Assembly (NCBI RefSeq): GCF_008932245.1
Contig: NZ_CP034909.1
Location: 1,612,001 to 1,676,000 of the forward strand
Direction: 5' to 3'
Source of the DNA: Sinorhizobium alkalisoli
GTDB lineage: Bacteria > Pseudomonadota > Alphaproteobacteria > Rhizobiales > Rhizobiaceae
DNA: 64,000 bases
The number at the start of each line of letters is the position of its first letter. Position 1 is the first letter of the stretch. Below are positions 1 to 9,470 of this stretch, in pieces. The notes beneath the pieces are model-generated. The model searched no databases. It was not told the origin of the DNA and saw nothing but the letters and a program-made list of their open reading frames with translations. The position numbers and the translations under genes were made by a program.

Positions 1-157
1 CGAAAAACGAATGAGATTCTGTCTGACCTGCGATGCCGCACTTGTTCGGCGCAACCCCAACCAGCGAAGGATCGACTGATTGAAAACCTTCTCCGCTTAT
101 CCACGCGGGCGCCGTGGCCGATGACGAGAAGGTGGCCGTGACGTCGGAGGGCAAGCA

Positions 158-514
158 ATGAGCCTGATGGAATGGCTATTTGGCAAGCTGGAGACTTCCA
201 GGAACGTGGCGGTCCTGCAGGGCAGGCCGGTTCTCGCCGGAACCACGATCAAGATCGCTCCGCGGGTGGTCGCAGTGGAACCGAATGAGGCGGAGCCGCA
301 TATCAGGGAGGACTGGGACCGCTTCCTGCTGGGGCAGACGCTAATCGACACCCTCGTTCCCCACGCGAGGAACCCGGCCCCCTTCTCCACCCACGAATTG
401 CGGTACTTCACTGACCAGTGGATTGCCGCCATGTCGGAGGATGACCGGAGAACCATGTCCGAAATCCTCGTGCGTAACAGGGGCAAGCGCGATTTCAACA
501 GGCGACATGGATGA
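158..514 (+). CDS. Hypothetical protein, 118 aa
   Basis: I do not recognise this protein. The ATG at 158 follows a good ribosome binding site (GGAGGG, about 5 nt upstream), which supports real translation. The product is soluble, with no signal peptide or membrane segment. The C-terminal third is rich in charged residues (EDDRRTMSEIL and a basic tail). An ORF of similar length exists antisense but lacks a comparable ribosome binding site. The gene converges on the ABC importer operon at 642-3708 and shows no functional link to it. Confidence 0.6.
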   Translation: MSLMEWLFGKLETSRNVAVLQGRPVLAGTTIKIAPRVVAVEPNEAEPHIREDWDRFLLGQTLIDTLVPHARNPAPFSTHELRYFTDQWIAAMSEDDRRTMSEILVRNRGKRDFNRRHG

Positions 515-641
515 TCGGAGCCATGACTGCGCCTGTAGTCCTGTCAGAATCCCGTCGGCACGGGCCGACGCACAGGAGCATTATTGGCGCCCGCTCTAAC
601 CAGGATGGCAATCCGGATTGATCGGGCGCCGGATCGCCGCC

Positions 642-1721
642 TCACATGACCTTTGCCAGCGAGGCGTCAGTCTGTTGCGGGTCGCCGTGGGCGCTCACCA
701 ATGCTCCAGCGAGTAGGCGCAGGTCGACGATGCCGACCGGCTTGCCTTCGGCGTCCACCACGGCAACATCGCCATCCGGGCCATGGGCGATCATGCGCAT
801 GGCGTCCTCGATAGTCGTGCCCACCTCGATCGGCGTTCCGACCGGCGAAGCACCGGGACGCATCGGCACCATGACCGCCTCGACATGCACGACGCGGCCG
901 CGGTTCACTTCCTTGACAAAGTTCGCGACGTAATCGTCGGCTGGCCGCAGCACGATGTCCTGGCTGGTGCCCTGCTGGATGACTTCGCCATCGCGCAGGA
1001 TGGCGATCTGGTCGCCGAGCCTCAGCGCCTCGTCGAGATCGTGGGTGATGAAGACGACCGTCTTCCTGATCTCCTTCTGCAGGTCCAGGAGCACCGTCTG
1101 CATGTCCATGCGGATCAGCGGATCGAGCGCCGAATAGGCTTCGTCCATCAGCAGCACCGGCGCGTCGTTGGAAAGCGCGCGCGCAAGCCCGACGCGCTGC
1201 TGCATGCCGCCCGAAAGCTGGTTCGGATACTTGCTCTCGAAGCCCTTGAGCCCGACCCGCTCGATCCAGCGCATGGCGGTGTCGACGGCCTTCGCCCGCT
1301 CCATCCCCTGCACCTCGAGCCCGTAGAGGGTGTTGTCGAGCACGTTGCGATGCGGAAGAAGCGCAAACTTCTGGAACACCATGGCTGTCTGGTGTCTGCG
1401 GAAGGTCCGCAACTCCTGCTCGTTCATCTTGACGACATCGATGCCATCGACCAGCACCTCGCCAGCGGTCGGGTCGATCAGCCGGTTTATGTGGCGGATC
1501 AGCGTCGACTTGCCCGAGCCCGAAAGCCCCATGATCACCTGTATGCAGCCGGAGGGCATCTCGATATTGATGTCCCGCAAGCCGAGCACATGCCCATGCC
1601 GCTCGTTGAGCTCGGCCTTCGTCAGGCCGTTCTTGACCGCGTCGACATGCGCCTGCGCGTTCGGTCCGAAGATCTTGTAGAGATGGCGTATCTTGATGCC
1701 GCCGAAGTGATGATCAGCCAT
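642..1721 (-). CDS. Quaternary-amine (betaine/proline type) ABC importer, ATP-binding subunit
   Basis: ATPase of the OpuAA/ProV/ChoV family that energises uptake of glycine betaine, choline, proline betaine or related solutes. Visible motifs are Walker A GLSGSGKST (about residues 65-73), the Q-loop FQKFALLP, the signature LSGGMQQR, and a Walker B with the MDEAYSALDP form typical of this family. The last ~100 residues resemble the CBS-type regulatory tail of ProV-like subunits (VAVVDAEGKPVGIVDL). The chosen start, MADHHFGG, gives 359 aa and overlaps the permease stop by 8 nt, so translation is probably coupled. A longer upstream extension reads through the permease gene and is rejected. The exact substrate cannot be read from the sequence. 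Confidence 0.9.
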   Translation of the reverse strand: MADHHFGGIKIRHLYKIFGPNAQAHVDAVKNGLTKAELNERHGHVLGLRDINIEMPSGCIQVIMGLSGSGKSTLIRHINRLIDPTAGEVLVDGIDVVKMNEQELRTFRRHQTAMVFQKFALLPHRNVLDNTLYGLEVQGMERAKAVDTAMRWIERVGLKGFESKYPNQLSGGMQQRVGLARALSNDAPVLLMDEAYSALDPLIRMDMQTVLLDLQKEIRKTVVFITHDLDEALRLGDQIAILRDGEVIQQGTSQDIVLRPADDYVANFVKEVNRGRVVHVEAVMVPMRPGASPVGTPIEVGTTIEDAMRMIAHGPDGDVAVVDAEGKPVGIVDLRLLAGALVSAHGDPQQTDASLAKVM

Positions 1722-2601
1722 GGACGATCTCCAGGTGCTTCTGCAGCCGCTTGCCATAGGCCTGGCTGACCCGGTCGAAGATGATGGCGATGCCGACGAT
1801 GGCGAGGCCGTTGAACATGCCGAGCGTGAAATACTGGTTGGCAATGGCCTTGAGAACCGGCTGGCCCAGGCCCTGGACGCCGATCATCGAGGCGATGACA
1901 ACCATTGCGAGCGCCATCATGATGGTCTGGTTGATCCCGGCCATGATCGTCGGCAGCGCCAGCGGAAGCTGTACGTTCTTCAGCTTCTGCCAGCCCGACG
2001 AGCCGAAGGCGTCCGCCGCCTCGAGCACATCCTTGTCGACCAGCCGAATCCCAAGATCCGTCAGTCGGATCATCGGCGGGATCGCGTAGATGACGACGGC
2101 GATCAGCCCGGGCACCTTGCCGATACCGAGCAGCATCACGACGGGAATGAGATAGACGAAGCTCGGCATCGTCTGCATGACGTCGAGGACCGGATTGACC
2201 AGCCTTTGCAGACGATCGGATCGCGACATCACGATGCCGATCGGAATCCCGACCGCAATCGAAAGAATCGTGCAGACGAAGATCATCGAGACTGTCCGCA
2301 TCGTGTCGTCCCACATGTCGAAATAGCCGATGGCCAGGAGCGTCACGAGACAGCCCAGCACCACTTTCACGCTCCGGCTGGCAGCCCATGCGATCGCGAG
2401 GATGATCAGCGTGATAACTGGCCACGGCGTCTGCGTCATGAAACGCTCGGCGGCAATCAGAAAGTGCTGCAAAGGCGAGAAAAAGCCCTCGATCGCTTCG
2501 CCATAGCTACGCGTAAACGTTCGGAATCCCTCATCGATAATCTTCTTCAGATTGCGCAGCGCGTTGTCGTTCATGTGCGGAAATTCGTATAACCAATCCA
2601 T
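1714..2601 (-). CDS. Quaternary-amine ABC importer, permease subunit
   Basis: Inner-membrane permease of the OpuAB/ProW/ChoW family, 295 aa. The N-terminal region (MDWLYEFPHMND) has the style of rhizobial ChoW/HutW proteins. Several hydrophobic segments follow, with the binding-protein-dependent permease loop near EAADAFGSSGWQKLKNVQLP, which contacts the ATPase. The start was set at MDWLYEF because GGGGAA lies just upstream of it; an earlier in-frame start adds 24 residues that are unlike the family. It is the second gene of a binding protein-permease-ATPase operon and overlaps the ATPase gene by 8 nt. Confidence 0.9.
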   Translation of the reverse strand: MDWLYEFPHMNDNALRNLKKIIDEGFRTFTRSYGEAIEGFFSPLQHFLIAAERFMTQTPWPVITLIILAIAWAASRSVKVVLGCLVTLLAIGYFDMWDDTMRTVSMIFVCTILSIAVGIPIGIVMSRSDRLQRLVNPVLDVMQTMPSFVYLIPVVMLLGIGKVPGLIAVVIYAIPPMIRLTDLGIRLVDKDVLEAADAFGSSGWQKLKNVQLPLALPTIMAGINQTIMMALAMVVIASMIGVQGLGQPVLKAIANQYFTLGMFNGLAIVGIAIIFDRVSQAYGKRLQKHLEIVHG

Positions 2602-2663
2602 TCGGTTCCCCTTTTTTGAAGAAGCCGGCTGAGCCTGTTCTTGTTTTGATTGGACGGGATGAA

Positions 2664-2688
2664 CGCGGCGCACTCTTCGTGCGCCGCG
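2664..2688 (-). promoter_or_regulatory. Intercistronic hairpin between binding protein and permease genes
   Basis: A perfect 10-bp GC stem (cgcggcgcac / gtgcgccgcg) with a 5-nt loop lies in the 105-nt gap after the binding-protein stop. There is no U-run, so it is more likely an mRNA-stabilising or partial-termination element that raises binding protein over permease. This is common in ABC importer operons; here the function is inferred. Confidence 0.6.
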
Positions 2689-2706
2689 CGGTACCTGCTT
2701 AGAGGC

Positions 2707-3708
2707 TCAAAGCGCCGCCTTGATCTTCTCGGCAGCTTCCGGGGAGACCCACTTCGACCAGATTTCCTCGTTCTCCTCGAGGAAGTGCTTCGCGCCTTCT
2801 TCGCCGGTCGCCTGATTGTCGGTCATCCAGGCCATCAGCTTGTTGACCGTCTCGTTGCTCCAGGAACGCGTGTTCAGATAGTTCATGACCTCGGGACCGA
2901 CCTTCTCGGAGAAGGGCTTGGCCACGAGCGTGACGACGCGATCGATCGGCCAGGCATTCGCCTTCGGATCGGGGCAATCGGCCACCGTATTGCAGCGCTT
3001 CCATTCGTCCGGATCGTTCGGCACGCCCGCTTCGAGCTTGACCATTTCGTACTTGCCGAGCAGCGCGGTCGGCGACCAGTAGTATCCGACCCAACCCTGC
3101 TGGCGCTCGTATGCCTTGGCGATCGAACCGTCGAGACCGGCGGCGGAGCCCGTGTCGACCAACGTGAAGCCCGCCTTCTCCGCTTCGTAGGCCTTGTAAA
3201 GCTGCGAAGTCACGACGGTGCCGCCCCAGCCCTGCGGTCCGTTGTAGATGGCGCCCTTGCTAGAGTCTTCCGGATCGGGGAAGAGTTCCGGATGCTTCAG
3301 TACGTCGCCCACGGTTTTGATGTCCGGGTGAGCGTCGGCGATATATTTCGGCATCCACCAGCCCTGCACGCCGCCATCCGGCAGTGCCGTCGCTCCGGTG
3401 ACCAGCTTGCCTTCATCCATGCCGCGCTTGACAACGTCCGGCAGGAGGTCGACCCAGGCTTCCGGTGCTATGTCCGGCTGGCCCTTTTCAACCATCGAGG
3501 TAATCGTCGGTACGGTGTCGCCGATGGTGATGTCGGCACTGCAACCGTAGCCCTCGTTCAGAATGATCTTGTCGATATTCGAGAGGACCTCGGCGCTCTG
3601 CCAGTTCATGCTGGCGATGGTGACGCTGCCGCAGTCTGCGGCGTTCGACGCGGACACCCCGCCGAGCAGACCCAGCATAAGACATGTGGACCCAAGTAGT
3701 TTTTTCAT
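2707..3708 (-). CDS. Quaternary-amine ABC importer, periplasmic binding protein
   Basis: OpuAC-type substrate-binding protein, 333 aa, first gene of the importer operon. It begins with a Sec signal peptide (MKKLLGSTCLMLGLLGGVSASNAA, cleavage probably near NAA-D). Aromatic residues suited to a cation-pi box for a quaternary ammonium are visible in MNWQ, EAWVDL, QGWWMP, PQGWGG and GYYWSP. The start follows GAGGGA about 6 nt upstream; an in-frame start 11 codons earlier lacks one. It is clearly not the S. meliloti ChoX sequence as I remember it, so glycine betaine, proline betaine or a related ligand is as likely as choline. Confidence 0.88.
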   Translation of the reverse strand: MKKLLGSTCLMLGLLGGVSASNAADCGSVTIASMNWQSAEVLSNIDKIILNEGYGCSADITIGDTVPTITSMVEKGQPDIAPEAWVDLLPDVVKRGMDEGKLVTGATALPDGGVQGWWMPKYIADAHPDIKTVGDVLKHPELFPDPEDSSKGAIYNGPQGWGGTVVTSQLYKAYEAEKAGFTLVDTGSAAGLDGSIAKAYERQQGWVGYYWSPTALLGKYEMVKLEAGVPNDPDEWKRCNTVADCPDPKANAWPIDRVVTLVAKPFSEKVGPEVMNYLNTRSWSNETVNKLMAWMTDNQATGEEGAKHFLEENEEIWSKWVSPEAAEKIKAAL

Positions 3709-4157
3709 CAACGTTCCCTCTTGCATTGCGGCGTTTATCACGGAGCGGGGCTGCCGCGTTTAACCCACTCCTGCGGCAGACACGGCTATAGCGCGCGTGC
3801 CGACTTCCTCCAGCGCCTTTGACAGCCGCTAAACACGCCCTCCGTGCTGTAGCGCTTGCCTGACAAGGGCGGTGAAACCGGTGATCGGATGTTTCGGGGG
3901 CATAGAGGCGCGCTCGCCCAGCAACTTGCGTCGTGGTGCTCGCCTTGCGCCAGGAAGGCGCGTAGACAGATGCCTCGTCGCGCCAAATGCGTTGGCGAGG
4001 CTCGATACGCTCATTCGAAGATCACGCAAATTGCATGCGGCACCGATCTGTTCGAGGCGGAGTGCATCTCTGTTCGCTGTTGACCTGTTCAGACCGTGCC
4101 TCCGACGCTGACCGAATTGAACCACGTTCATTCGGCGTGCCCGTCCAACGTCCTTCT

Positions 4158-4262
4158 ACAGCGCCGCGCGTCTTATCAGACGCGCAAAGGTCGCTGTAGC
4201 ACTTTGAATTGCTGCATGTCTTTGTCCTTTAATCGAGGACGATCAAAGGAGACATGCAGTAG
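4158..4262 (+). repeat. Mosaic palindromic repeat, full copy (modules A and B)
   Basis: Module A begins acagcgccgcgcgtcttat and contains the small dyad gcgtctta/tcagacgc. A spacer (actttgaatt) follows, then module B, a hairpin opening with ctgcatgtc and closing with gacatgcag around a tcctttaatcga core. Very similar copies occur at 17864, 57839 and 62693. It resembles the intergenic mosaic elements known from Sinorhizobium. Confidence 0.85.
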
Positions 4263-4466
4263 GACGATGTCCTTCCCCTGCACGGCAAGATAGGCTGTAT
4301 GCGGAGCTGCGATTTGCCTATGCCCGGCGTTCCCGCGCGACATTGCGACCTGCCGCGCCGCGCGTCCCCATTGTTCACAAAACACGATGAGCCGCGGTTT
4401 CTGCCGCCTTCGGCGATCTTGGCCGGAGGATTGTCGCCGACGCCGAAAGTCGGGACTGCAAAGGCG

Positions 4467-4528
4467 AGCGCCGCGCGTCTTATCAGACGCGTAAAAATCA
4501 CTGAGGCACTTTGAAGTGCGCTGCATCT
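4467..4528 (+). repeat. Mosaic repeat, truncated copy (module A only)
   Basis: It contains gcgccgcgcgtcttatcaga, then a diverged spacer and ctgcat, where module B stops after a few bases. It lies 205 bp downstream of a full copy in the same orientation. Confidence 0.75.
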
Positions 4529-4568
4529 CTTCGCCTTGGCTGCGGGCGACGCCGCAGAGCCATTACGC

Positions 4569-7187
4569 TCACGAGTCCAGCATTTCCCGTACAGCGATCG
4601 CCAATTGCTTGAGCGAGAACGGTTTCGGCAGGAAACCGAACTTAGCGTCGGCGGGAAGGTTGCGCGCGAAGGCGTCTTCCGCGTAGCCGGAGACGAAGAT
4701 GAATTTCAGGTCCGGATATTTCTTGCGCAACTCGCGCAGAAGCGTCGGCCCGTCCATTTCCGGCATCACCACGTCCGATACGACAATGTCGACGGCACCA
4801 TCGAGCTCGTCCATGATATCGAGCGCCTCGACGCCCGAACCCGCCTCGTAAACCGTGTAGCCCCGCGTTTCGAGCATCCGCTTTCCGCCGCGGCGAACGG
4901 CTTCCTCGTCCTCGACCAGCAATACGACGGCCGAGTCCCCGGTAAGATCCGTCGGCTCTGCGGCGGCCGGGGGCGCTGTGGCAGCTTCGCCTAGGATGGG
5001 TCTAGCGGCGGATCCGGCAGAGGCGTCAACCGGGCTCGGCTCGTCGCGGGCCTCGACCACTTCGACATGGCGCGGCAGCAGGATCCGGAATGTCGTGCCC
5101 CGGCCGACTTCCGATTCCGGATAGATGTAGCCGCCCGACTGCTTGACGATGCCGTAAACCATCGAAAGGCCGAGGCCGGTGCCCTTGCCGACCTCCTTGG
5201 TCGTGAAGAACGGCTCGAAAATCTTGTCCATGATCTCCGGCGGTATCCCCGTTCCCTCGTCGGAGACTTCGACCATCACGTAGTCTTCCTCCGGCAGTTC
5301 CCGCCGTCCGAGCGCCGCGACCTCGCCAGCCGGCAAGTTTCGGGTCCTGAGCGTTATGGTTCCGCCTCCCGGCATGGCGTCGCGCGCGTTGACAGCGAGG
5401 TTGAGAAGCACCTGCTCGAACTGGCCGAGATCCGTCTTCACCGGCCACAGGTCGCGACCGTAATCCACCTCCACCTTGACATTGGTGCCGGTCATCCGGT
5501 CGACGAGCATCCGGAGATCGCCGATGACGTCCGTGAGATTGAGAACCGTCGGTCGCATGGTCTGCTTGCGCGAGAAGGCGAGCAACTGACGCACCAGCAC
5601 CGCTGCGCGGTTCGCGTTGCGCTTGATTTCCATGAGATCGGCGAAGGTCGCATCGGCGGGACGCGCCGAGAGCAGCAGATGGTCGGAGGAAAGCAGGATC
5701 GCCGTCAACACATTGTTGAAGTCATGTGCGATACCGCCGGCAAGCGTTCCGACCGCATTCATCTTCTGCGTCTGCGCCATCTGTTTTTCGAGCGCCTTTT
5801 GCTCGGTAATCTCCAGCGCATGGATAATGGCCGCCTCGTCCGGCGCCTGGTCGCTCTGGTCGATCACGGCATTCACATAGAAGCGGAAATGACGTCCGTC
5901 GTCCGTCGGATGCAAGGCGTCGATCGGGGCGATGTCGCTTTGCCGGTTCTTCGCGGCCGCCAGGGCTTCGGCGAGGCGGGTCCGCTCCGACTCGTGCACG
6001 ACCGACTCGATCAGCAATCCGCGTTCGACGTCATCCTGCGACACGAGACCGGCGAAGAGCTTCAGGAATGGTGCGTTGGTCCTGAGGATGCGGCCGTTTC
6101 CATCCACCGATGCGATGGCCATGGGCGTGTTGTTGAAGAAGCGCGTGAAACGCATCGCCGCGTTCGAGGCCGACTGGTCGCCGTCATCGCCTTCGCGCGA
6201 CATGACGATCGTCCGGCTCTCGCCCGGCGCGCCGTCCCGTGCCGAGGAGACGCGATGGATCAATCTCGCCGGCAGACTCTGGCCGTTCATCTTGCGCAGG
6301 TCGAGGTCCAGAACCTTCGTCTTCTTCAGTCCCGGCTCCGCCTGGACGGACTGAACGAGCGTCAGCCCCTCGCCCGCGACGAGATCGGCAATGCTGAACG
6401 ACCCCGGCTGGAACTTGGTGAGATCGATCCCCAGCCAGTCGGCGAGGGTGGCATTGATATAGAAAATTTCGCCCTTGCGACCGGCGGAGAAAAAGCCCGC
6501 AGGCGCATGGTCGAGATAATCGATCGCGTTCTGCAGTTCCTTGAAGAAGCGTTCCTGGTCGTCACGTTCGGCGGTGATGTCGGCGATCTGCCACAGATAG
6601 AGCGGGTTGCTGTCGGCGTCTTCCAGCGGTAGGACGCGCGCCTTCAGACGGAACCACCGCGCCCCGGAGCCACCCGCACCGTTCGCCAAAGGCTTCAACA
6701 GACGGAATTCCTCGTGCCCCTGCTTGCCTTCGTGCAGACCATTGGTCAGACGATAGATTGCCTCGGTCGCTTCGCGGTTTCGCGAAAGAATGGTCTCGAG
6801 CGACTGGATGCCCGCCGCAGTCCTGGCACCGGTCAGCGCACCATAGGCGGCATTCGCGTAAATGATCCGCCCCTTGCGATCGGTGACGATTGTCCCGTCT
6901 TCGTGGCCGTCCAGAAAGGCGCGCGCCAATTCGTCAGGCCGCGACTGCGGCATCACTTCGATGAAGCCGATTACCGAAGAAACGAGAAAGAATATCCCGA
7001 CCATCGCCAGGACGCCGAGAATGCCGAGCACGATCTCGTTTTCGAGCTGGTTCTTGAAGACGACGAAGGCGGCCGCCGATGCGGTCAGAACGATCGCCAG
7101 GAGGATGATCCGGAACACCGTTCCCGGCCGTACGCCCCGGTCAACGACCGGCATCTGGTAGTCACCTGACTGCCGCATTTTCGTCAT
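4569..7187 (-). CDS. cckA: CckA-type hybrid sensor histidine kinase
   Basis: Bifunctional kinase/phosphatase that feeds the ChpT-CtrA/CpdR phosphorelay controlling the alphaproteobacterial cell cycle. At 872 aa it has two N-terminal membrane segments (about 28-46 and 53-75), then PAS-like regions. The HisKA motif GGIAHDFNN has its phospho-acceptor His near residue 486. HATPase boxes follow ([30 protein letters not shown]). A C-terminal receiver domain carries the acceptor Asp in [12 protein letters not shown] (about residue 805) and the Lys in FLPKPF. The start MTKMRQSG was chosen because GAGGA lies just upstream; the annotated-looking 29-residue extension has no ribosome binding site. The domain order and the divergent FliO-like neighbour match cckA loci of Rhizobiaceae. 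Confidence 0.93.
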   Translation of the reverse strand: MTKMRQSGDYQMPVVDRGVRPGTVFRIILLAIVLTASAAAFVVFKNQLENEIVLGILGVLAMVGIFFLVSSVIGFIEVMPQSRPDELARAFLDGHEDGTIVTDRKGRIIYANAAYGALTGARTAAGIQSLETILSRNREATEAIYRLTNGLHEGKQGHEEFRLLKPLANGAGGSGARWFRLKARVLPLEDADSNPLYLWQIADITAERDDQERFFKELQNAIDYLDHAPAGFFSAGRKGEIFYINATLADWLGIDLTKFQPGSFSIADLVAGEGLTLVQSVQAEPGLKKTKVLDLDLRKMNGQSLPARLIHRVSSARDGAPGESRTIVMSREGDDGDQSASNAAMRFTRFFNNTPMAIASVDGNGRILRTNAPFLKLFAGLVSQDDVERGLLIESVVHESERTRLAEALAAAKNRQSDIAPIDALHPTDDGRHFRFYVNAVIDQSDQAPDEAAIIHALEITEQKALEKQMAQTQKMNAVGTLAGGIAHDFNNVLTAILLSSDHLLLSARPADATFADLMEIKRNANRAAVLVRQLLAFSRKQTMRPTVLNLTDVIGDLRMLVDRMTGTNVKVEVDYGRDLWPVKTDLGQFEQVLLNLAVNARDAMPGGGTITLRTRNLPAGEVAALGRRELPEEDYVMVEVSDEGTGIPPEIMDKIFEPFFTTKEVGKGTGLGLSMVYGIVKQSGGYIYPESEVGRGTTFRILLPRHVEVVEARDEPSPVDASAGSAARPILGEAATAPPAAAEPTDLTGDSAVVLLVEDEEAVRRGGKRMLETRGYTVYEAGSGVEALDIMDELDGAVDIVVSDVVMPEMDGPTLLRELRKKYPDLKFIFVSGYAEDAFARNLPADAKFGFLPKPFSLKQLAIAVREMLDS

Positions 7188-7248
7188 CGGGTCCTCACCC
7201 TGCTGGCGGGTACGTTCGCTGCCTCCGGCAACGTCCCGCCCGCTCACA

Positions 7249-7340
7249 ACGCCGCGCATCCGATGCGGAGGCACAGGGGCCGCTGTGATCCTTTGATTTC
7301 CTGCATATCCCTAAAACGGGTCCGGTTAAAGGATATGCGG
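7249..7340 (+). repeat. Degenerate mosaic repeat between cckA and the FliO-like gene
   Basis: A diverged copy: a gccgcgcatccgatgcgg dyad in the place of module A, then a hairpin of ctgcatatcc and ggatatgcgg as module B. It lies in the divergent promoter region, so it could be within the 5' leader of cckA. Confidence 0.6.
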
Positions 7341-7555
7341 TGGTCGGTTCCGACGCGGTCACCGCGAACCGGCACTCGCCGCCCCTGCTCTCCGTCCGTC
7401 GAACTGGAATCATCATTAACAATCAGAGATAACAGCAAAAAGCGTCTCTGCTGAAGCGATGCGGTCAATTCACAGGGAATGTCGGATGCCGGCTTGCCGT
7501 GGCCCGAAAAAAGCCGTCAATTGCTGCCAATCGGGCGATAAAAGGAGTTCAGTAC

Positions 7556-8527
7556 ATGTTGGAAGCGATCGCCGGAGACAACGCCAGCCGATTCGTCATC
7601 GCCGCTGGAGCCGTTGCCATCGGTCTCCTGTGCCTTGTGGCCGTGCTCTGGATCATTCGCCGCAGACCGTCCTCCCCCTTCGTCCGCGGCGGCAGGAACA
7701 GACAGCCGCGCCTTGCCGTGCTCGACGCCGCCGCCGTCGACACGCGCAGGCGGCTTGTGCTCGTCCGTCGCGACGACGTCGAGCATCTGATCATGATCGG
7801 CGGTCCGACGGATATCGTCATCGAGAGCCGCATCGTTCCGGAAGAAACGGCGTCGAGCACTGCGCACTCAGACGAGGCCCAGCCCACGATCGCCGCGGAA
7901 AGAGCGGAAGAAAAGCCGCAAAAGGCGGAGATCGAAACGCCGGCCGCCGCATCTATGCGGCGGATGCGAGCGGATGAGACGATGCGCCGCCCCGTTCACT
8001 CGGAACCGGCTCTCGACGCGGCCGCGGCTCCACGGCCCGCTCCTGCGACACAACAGGTACAACAGGCTTTGGCCGGGGCTCAGAGCCCAGCTCCGGCCAT
8101 TGTGCCGGTCTCGGCCATCGAGCCTCGGCAGGAGAGTTCAACCCTTCCGAGTGACCGCGTTCTTCCGATGGCGAGAGTAGCCGATGGGCCGCGACCGGCG
8201 CAGCAGCCGGTACCGGCGGAACCGAGACCCGTGGCGCAGCCGAGACCAATGGCGCAGCCGCAGCCTGTCGCTGTTCAGCCCGTTGCGGTTCAGCCTTCGA
8301 ACACCGAAAAGACAGTGGATTTCGAGCGCATGCTCGACGCGGAGATCAGCAGCGACCTGCAGCGCCTCGCCCCGATGGGCGCCACGAGGCAGCCGAACCG
8401 CCCTGTTGCGAGTGTCCGCCAGGAACCCGTGCTTGGCACGACATCCGCCGACGCCAATAGGGAAACGAACATCGATGAGGAAATGACGCGGATGCTTGCC
8501 GACATTTCCGCAGGTCGCAAGCCCTGA
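7556..8527 (+). CDS. FliO-like membrane protein with long disordered tail
   Basis: Probable FliO-domain protein (flagellar export apparatus family), 323 aa. One membrane segment (about residues 12-34, FVIAAGAVAIGLLCLVAVLW) is followed by a short FliO-like domain (LAVLDAAAVDTRRRLVLVRRD, then LIMIGGPTDIVIE). The rest is a long Pro/Gln/Ala-rich low-complexity tail with QP and PVA repeats, ending in a short helical segment (NIDEEMTRMLADI). The start follows AAAAGGAG; an in-frame start 19 codons upstream has no such site. It is divergent from cckA. The FliO assignment rests on the short N-terminal domain and on location; a role in flagellar export is not proven here because no other flagellar gene is nearby. 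Confidence 0.6.
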   Translation: MLEAIAGDNASRFVIAAGAVAIGLLCLVAVLWIIRRRPSSPFVRGGRNRQPRLAVLDAAAVDTRRRLVLVRRDDVEHLIMIGGPTDIVIESRIVPEETASSTAHSDEAQPTIAAERAEEKPQKAEIETPAAASMRRMRADETMRRPVHSEPALDAAAAPRPAPATQQVQQALAGAQSPAPAIVPVSAIEPRQESSTLPSDRVLPMARVADGPRPAQQPVPAEPRPVAQPRPMAQPQPVAVQPVAVQPSNTEKTVDFERMLDAEISSDLQRLAPMGATRQPNRPVASVRQEPVLGTTSADANRETNIDEEMTRMLADISAGRKP

Positions 8528-8584
8528 CGCGGTGACGCCTCACACGTCTGAAGGACGCGCCGCCTTACAGGAAAAACCATGTAC

Positions 8585-8611
8585 AAAAAACGGCGCGGCC
8601 GGGCCGCGCCG
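8585..8611 (-). terminator. Rho-independent terminator of dksA
   Basis: A 9-bp GC stem (cggcgcggc / gccgcgccg, loop cgg) is followed on the minus strand by six U. It lies 27 nt after the dksA stop. The plus side has only a weak U stretch, so it may also partly serve the convergent FliO-like gene. Confidence 0.85.
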
Positions 8612-8637
8612 ATTTCTTTAGTTCACTGGATCCAATC

Positions 8638-9057
8638 TCACTCGTCGCGATAGACTTTCTCGCGTCGCTCGTGGCGCTCCTGCGCCTCGATCGAAAGCGT
8701 TGCGATCGGCCTCGCATCCAGCCGCTTCAGGCCGATCGGCTCACCAGTCTCCTCGCAATAGCCATAGGTGCCCTCGTCCAGACGCTGCAACGCCGCGTCG
8801 ATCTTGGCAATAAGCTTCCGCTGGCGGTCGCGGGCGCGCAACTCGATGGCCCGGTCTGTTTCGGAGGAGGCGCGGTCTGCGAGATCCGGATGGTTGGCGC
8901 TTTCCTCTGCCAAATGGTCCAGCGTCTCGCGGGCTTCTCTAAGGATATCGTTTTTCCAGGCATTCAGCTTCGCGCGAAAATATGCCCGGTGATTGGCATT
9001 CATGAATTCCTCGTCCTCGGAGAGGACATAGGTACTAAGATCGATCTTCTCACTCAA
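8638..9057 (-). CDS. dksA: DksA-family RNA polymerase-binding regulator
   Basis: Secondary-channel binding transcription factor that works with ppGpp on rRNA and stress promoters. It has 139 aa: an N-terminal helical region, a long coiled coil whose tip carries the DxxDxA motif (DLADRA), then the zinc-finger region. Only one of the four zinc cysteines is present (YGYCEETGEPIG, then SIEA where CIDC would be), so it should not bind zinc in the classical way. Such cysteine-poor forms are known in alphaproteobacteria. The start is TTG at 9057: AGGAGA stands 7 nt upstream and the residues MSEKIDLSTYV match rhizobial DksA. A terminator follows immediately. Confidence 0.92.
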   Translation of the reverse strand: MSEKIDLSTYVLSEDEEFMNANHRAYFRAKLNAWKNDILREARETLDHLAEESANHPDLADRASSETDRAIELRARDRQRKLIAKIDAALQRLDEGTYGYCEETGEPIGLKRLDARPIATLSIEAQERHERREKVYRDE

Positions 9058-9470
9058 CGCGATTCTCCTGAAGAACATCTCATTGCGGCGGTGTATAGAC
9101 CTATGGAAGCCCCGATTCAAGCCTTGCAGCCTACAATGAAGCGCATTTTACCAGTGCTTGCATTTCACGCTAACTGACGAATATTTCATCAAAATTACAC
9201 ACAAGGGCGTGAGCACCGCAGCGCCTTCTTCCACCGAAAATTGCGCAATCCGGAAATCTCGCTTGGCACTCGGCGGAAGAGCCATTTGCGCGCCGGATTG
9301 CGATATCCGACGCACAGAAGCATCATTTCAATAGAACGCCTGCTATGAGGAAGCAGGTGCTGCGGGCTTGATCTTTGCGACCGTGGCGGGACAAGGTAGC
9401 CGTCCGCCGCGCGCATTCTCACGCGGCGGGCCGACGCCCGAGCCGGGTGCACACAGCAGCGGATGCCCTT
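9058..9470. other. Divergent intergenic region dksA-sixA
   Basis: Apart from presumed promoters, I see only a loose inverted repeat (gcgcaatccgg near 9243 and ccggattgcg near 9292) and no supported gene or RNA. Confidence 0.5.

Larger units (their letters stand above)
3709..4568. other. Long intergenic region with two repeat elements
   Basis: These 860 bp lie between the binding-protein gene and the 3' end of cckA. Apart from two copies of the mosaic repeat (4158-4262 and 4467-4528) I find no convincing gene. The short ORFs in all frames lack ribosome binding sites and resemble nothing I recognise. The promoter of the importer operon must lie in the 3709-4150 part. Confidence 0.6.

Noticed and set aside
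783..1769. Plus-strand frame over the ABC ATPase gene, and similar frames over petB (27032-28291), the exporters (29119-31212, 31349-33031) and mlaE (41530-42744)
   Set aside because: All are antisense shadows of genes with clear family motifs; their translations are His/Arg/Asp-rich without domains.
3856..4111. Short ORFs in the importer-cckA gap
   Set aside because: No ribosome binding site, overlapping frames in both strands, no recognisable protein.
9243..9301. Inverted repeat gcgcaatccgg ... ccggattgcg in the dksA-sixA gap
   Set aside because: The 36-nt loop and lack of a U-run or known operator make it weak evidence for any function.
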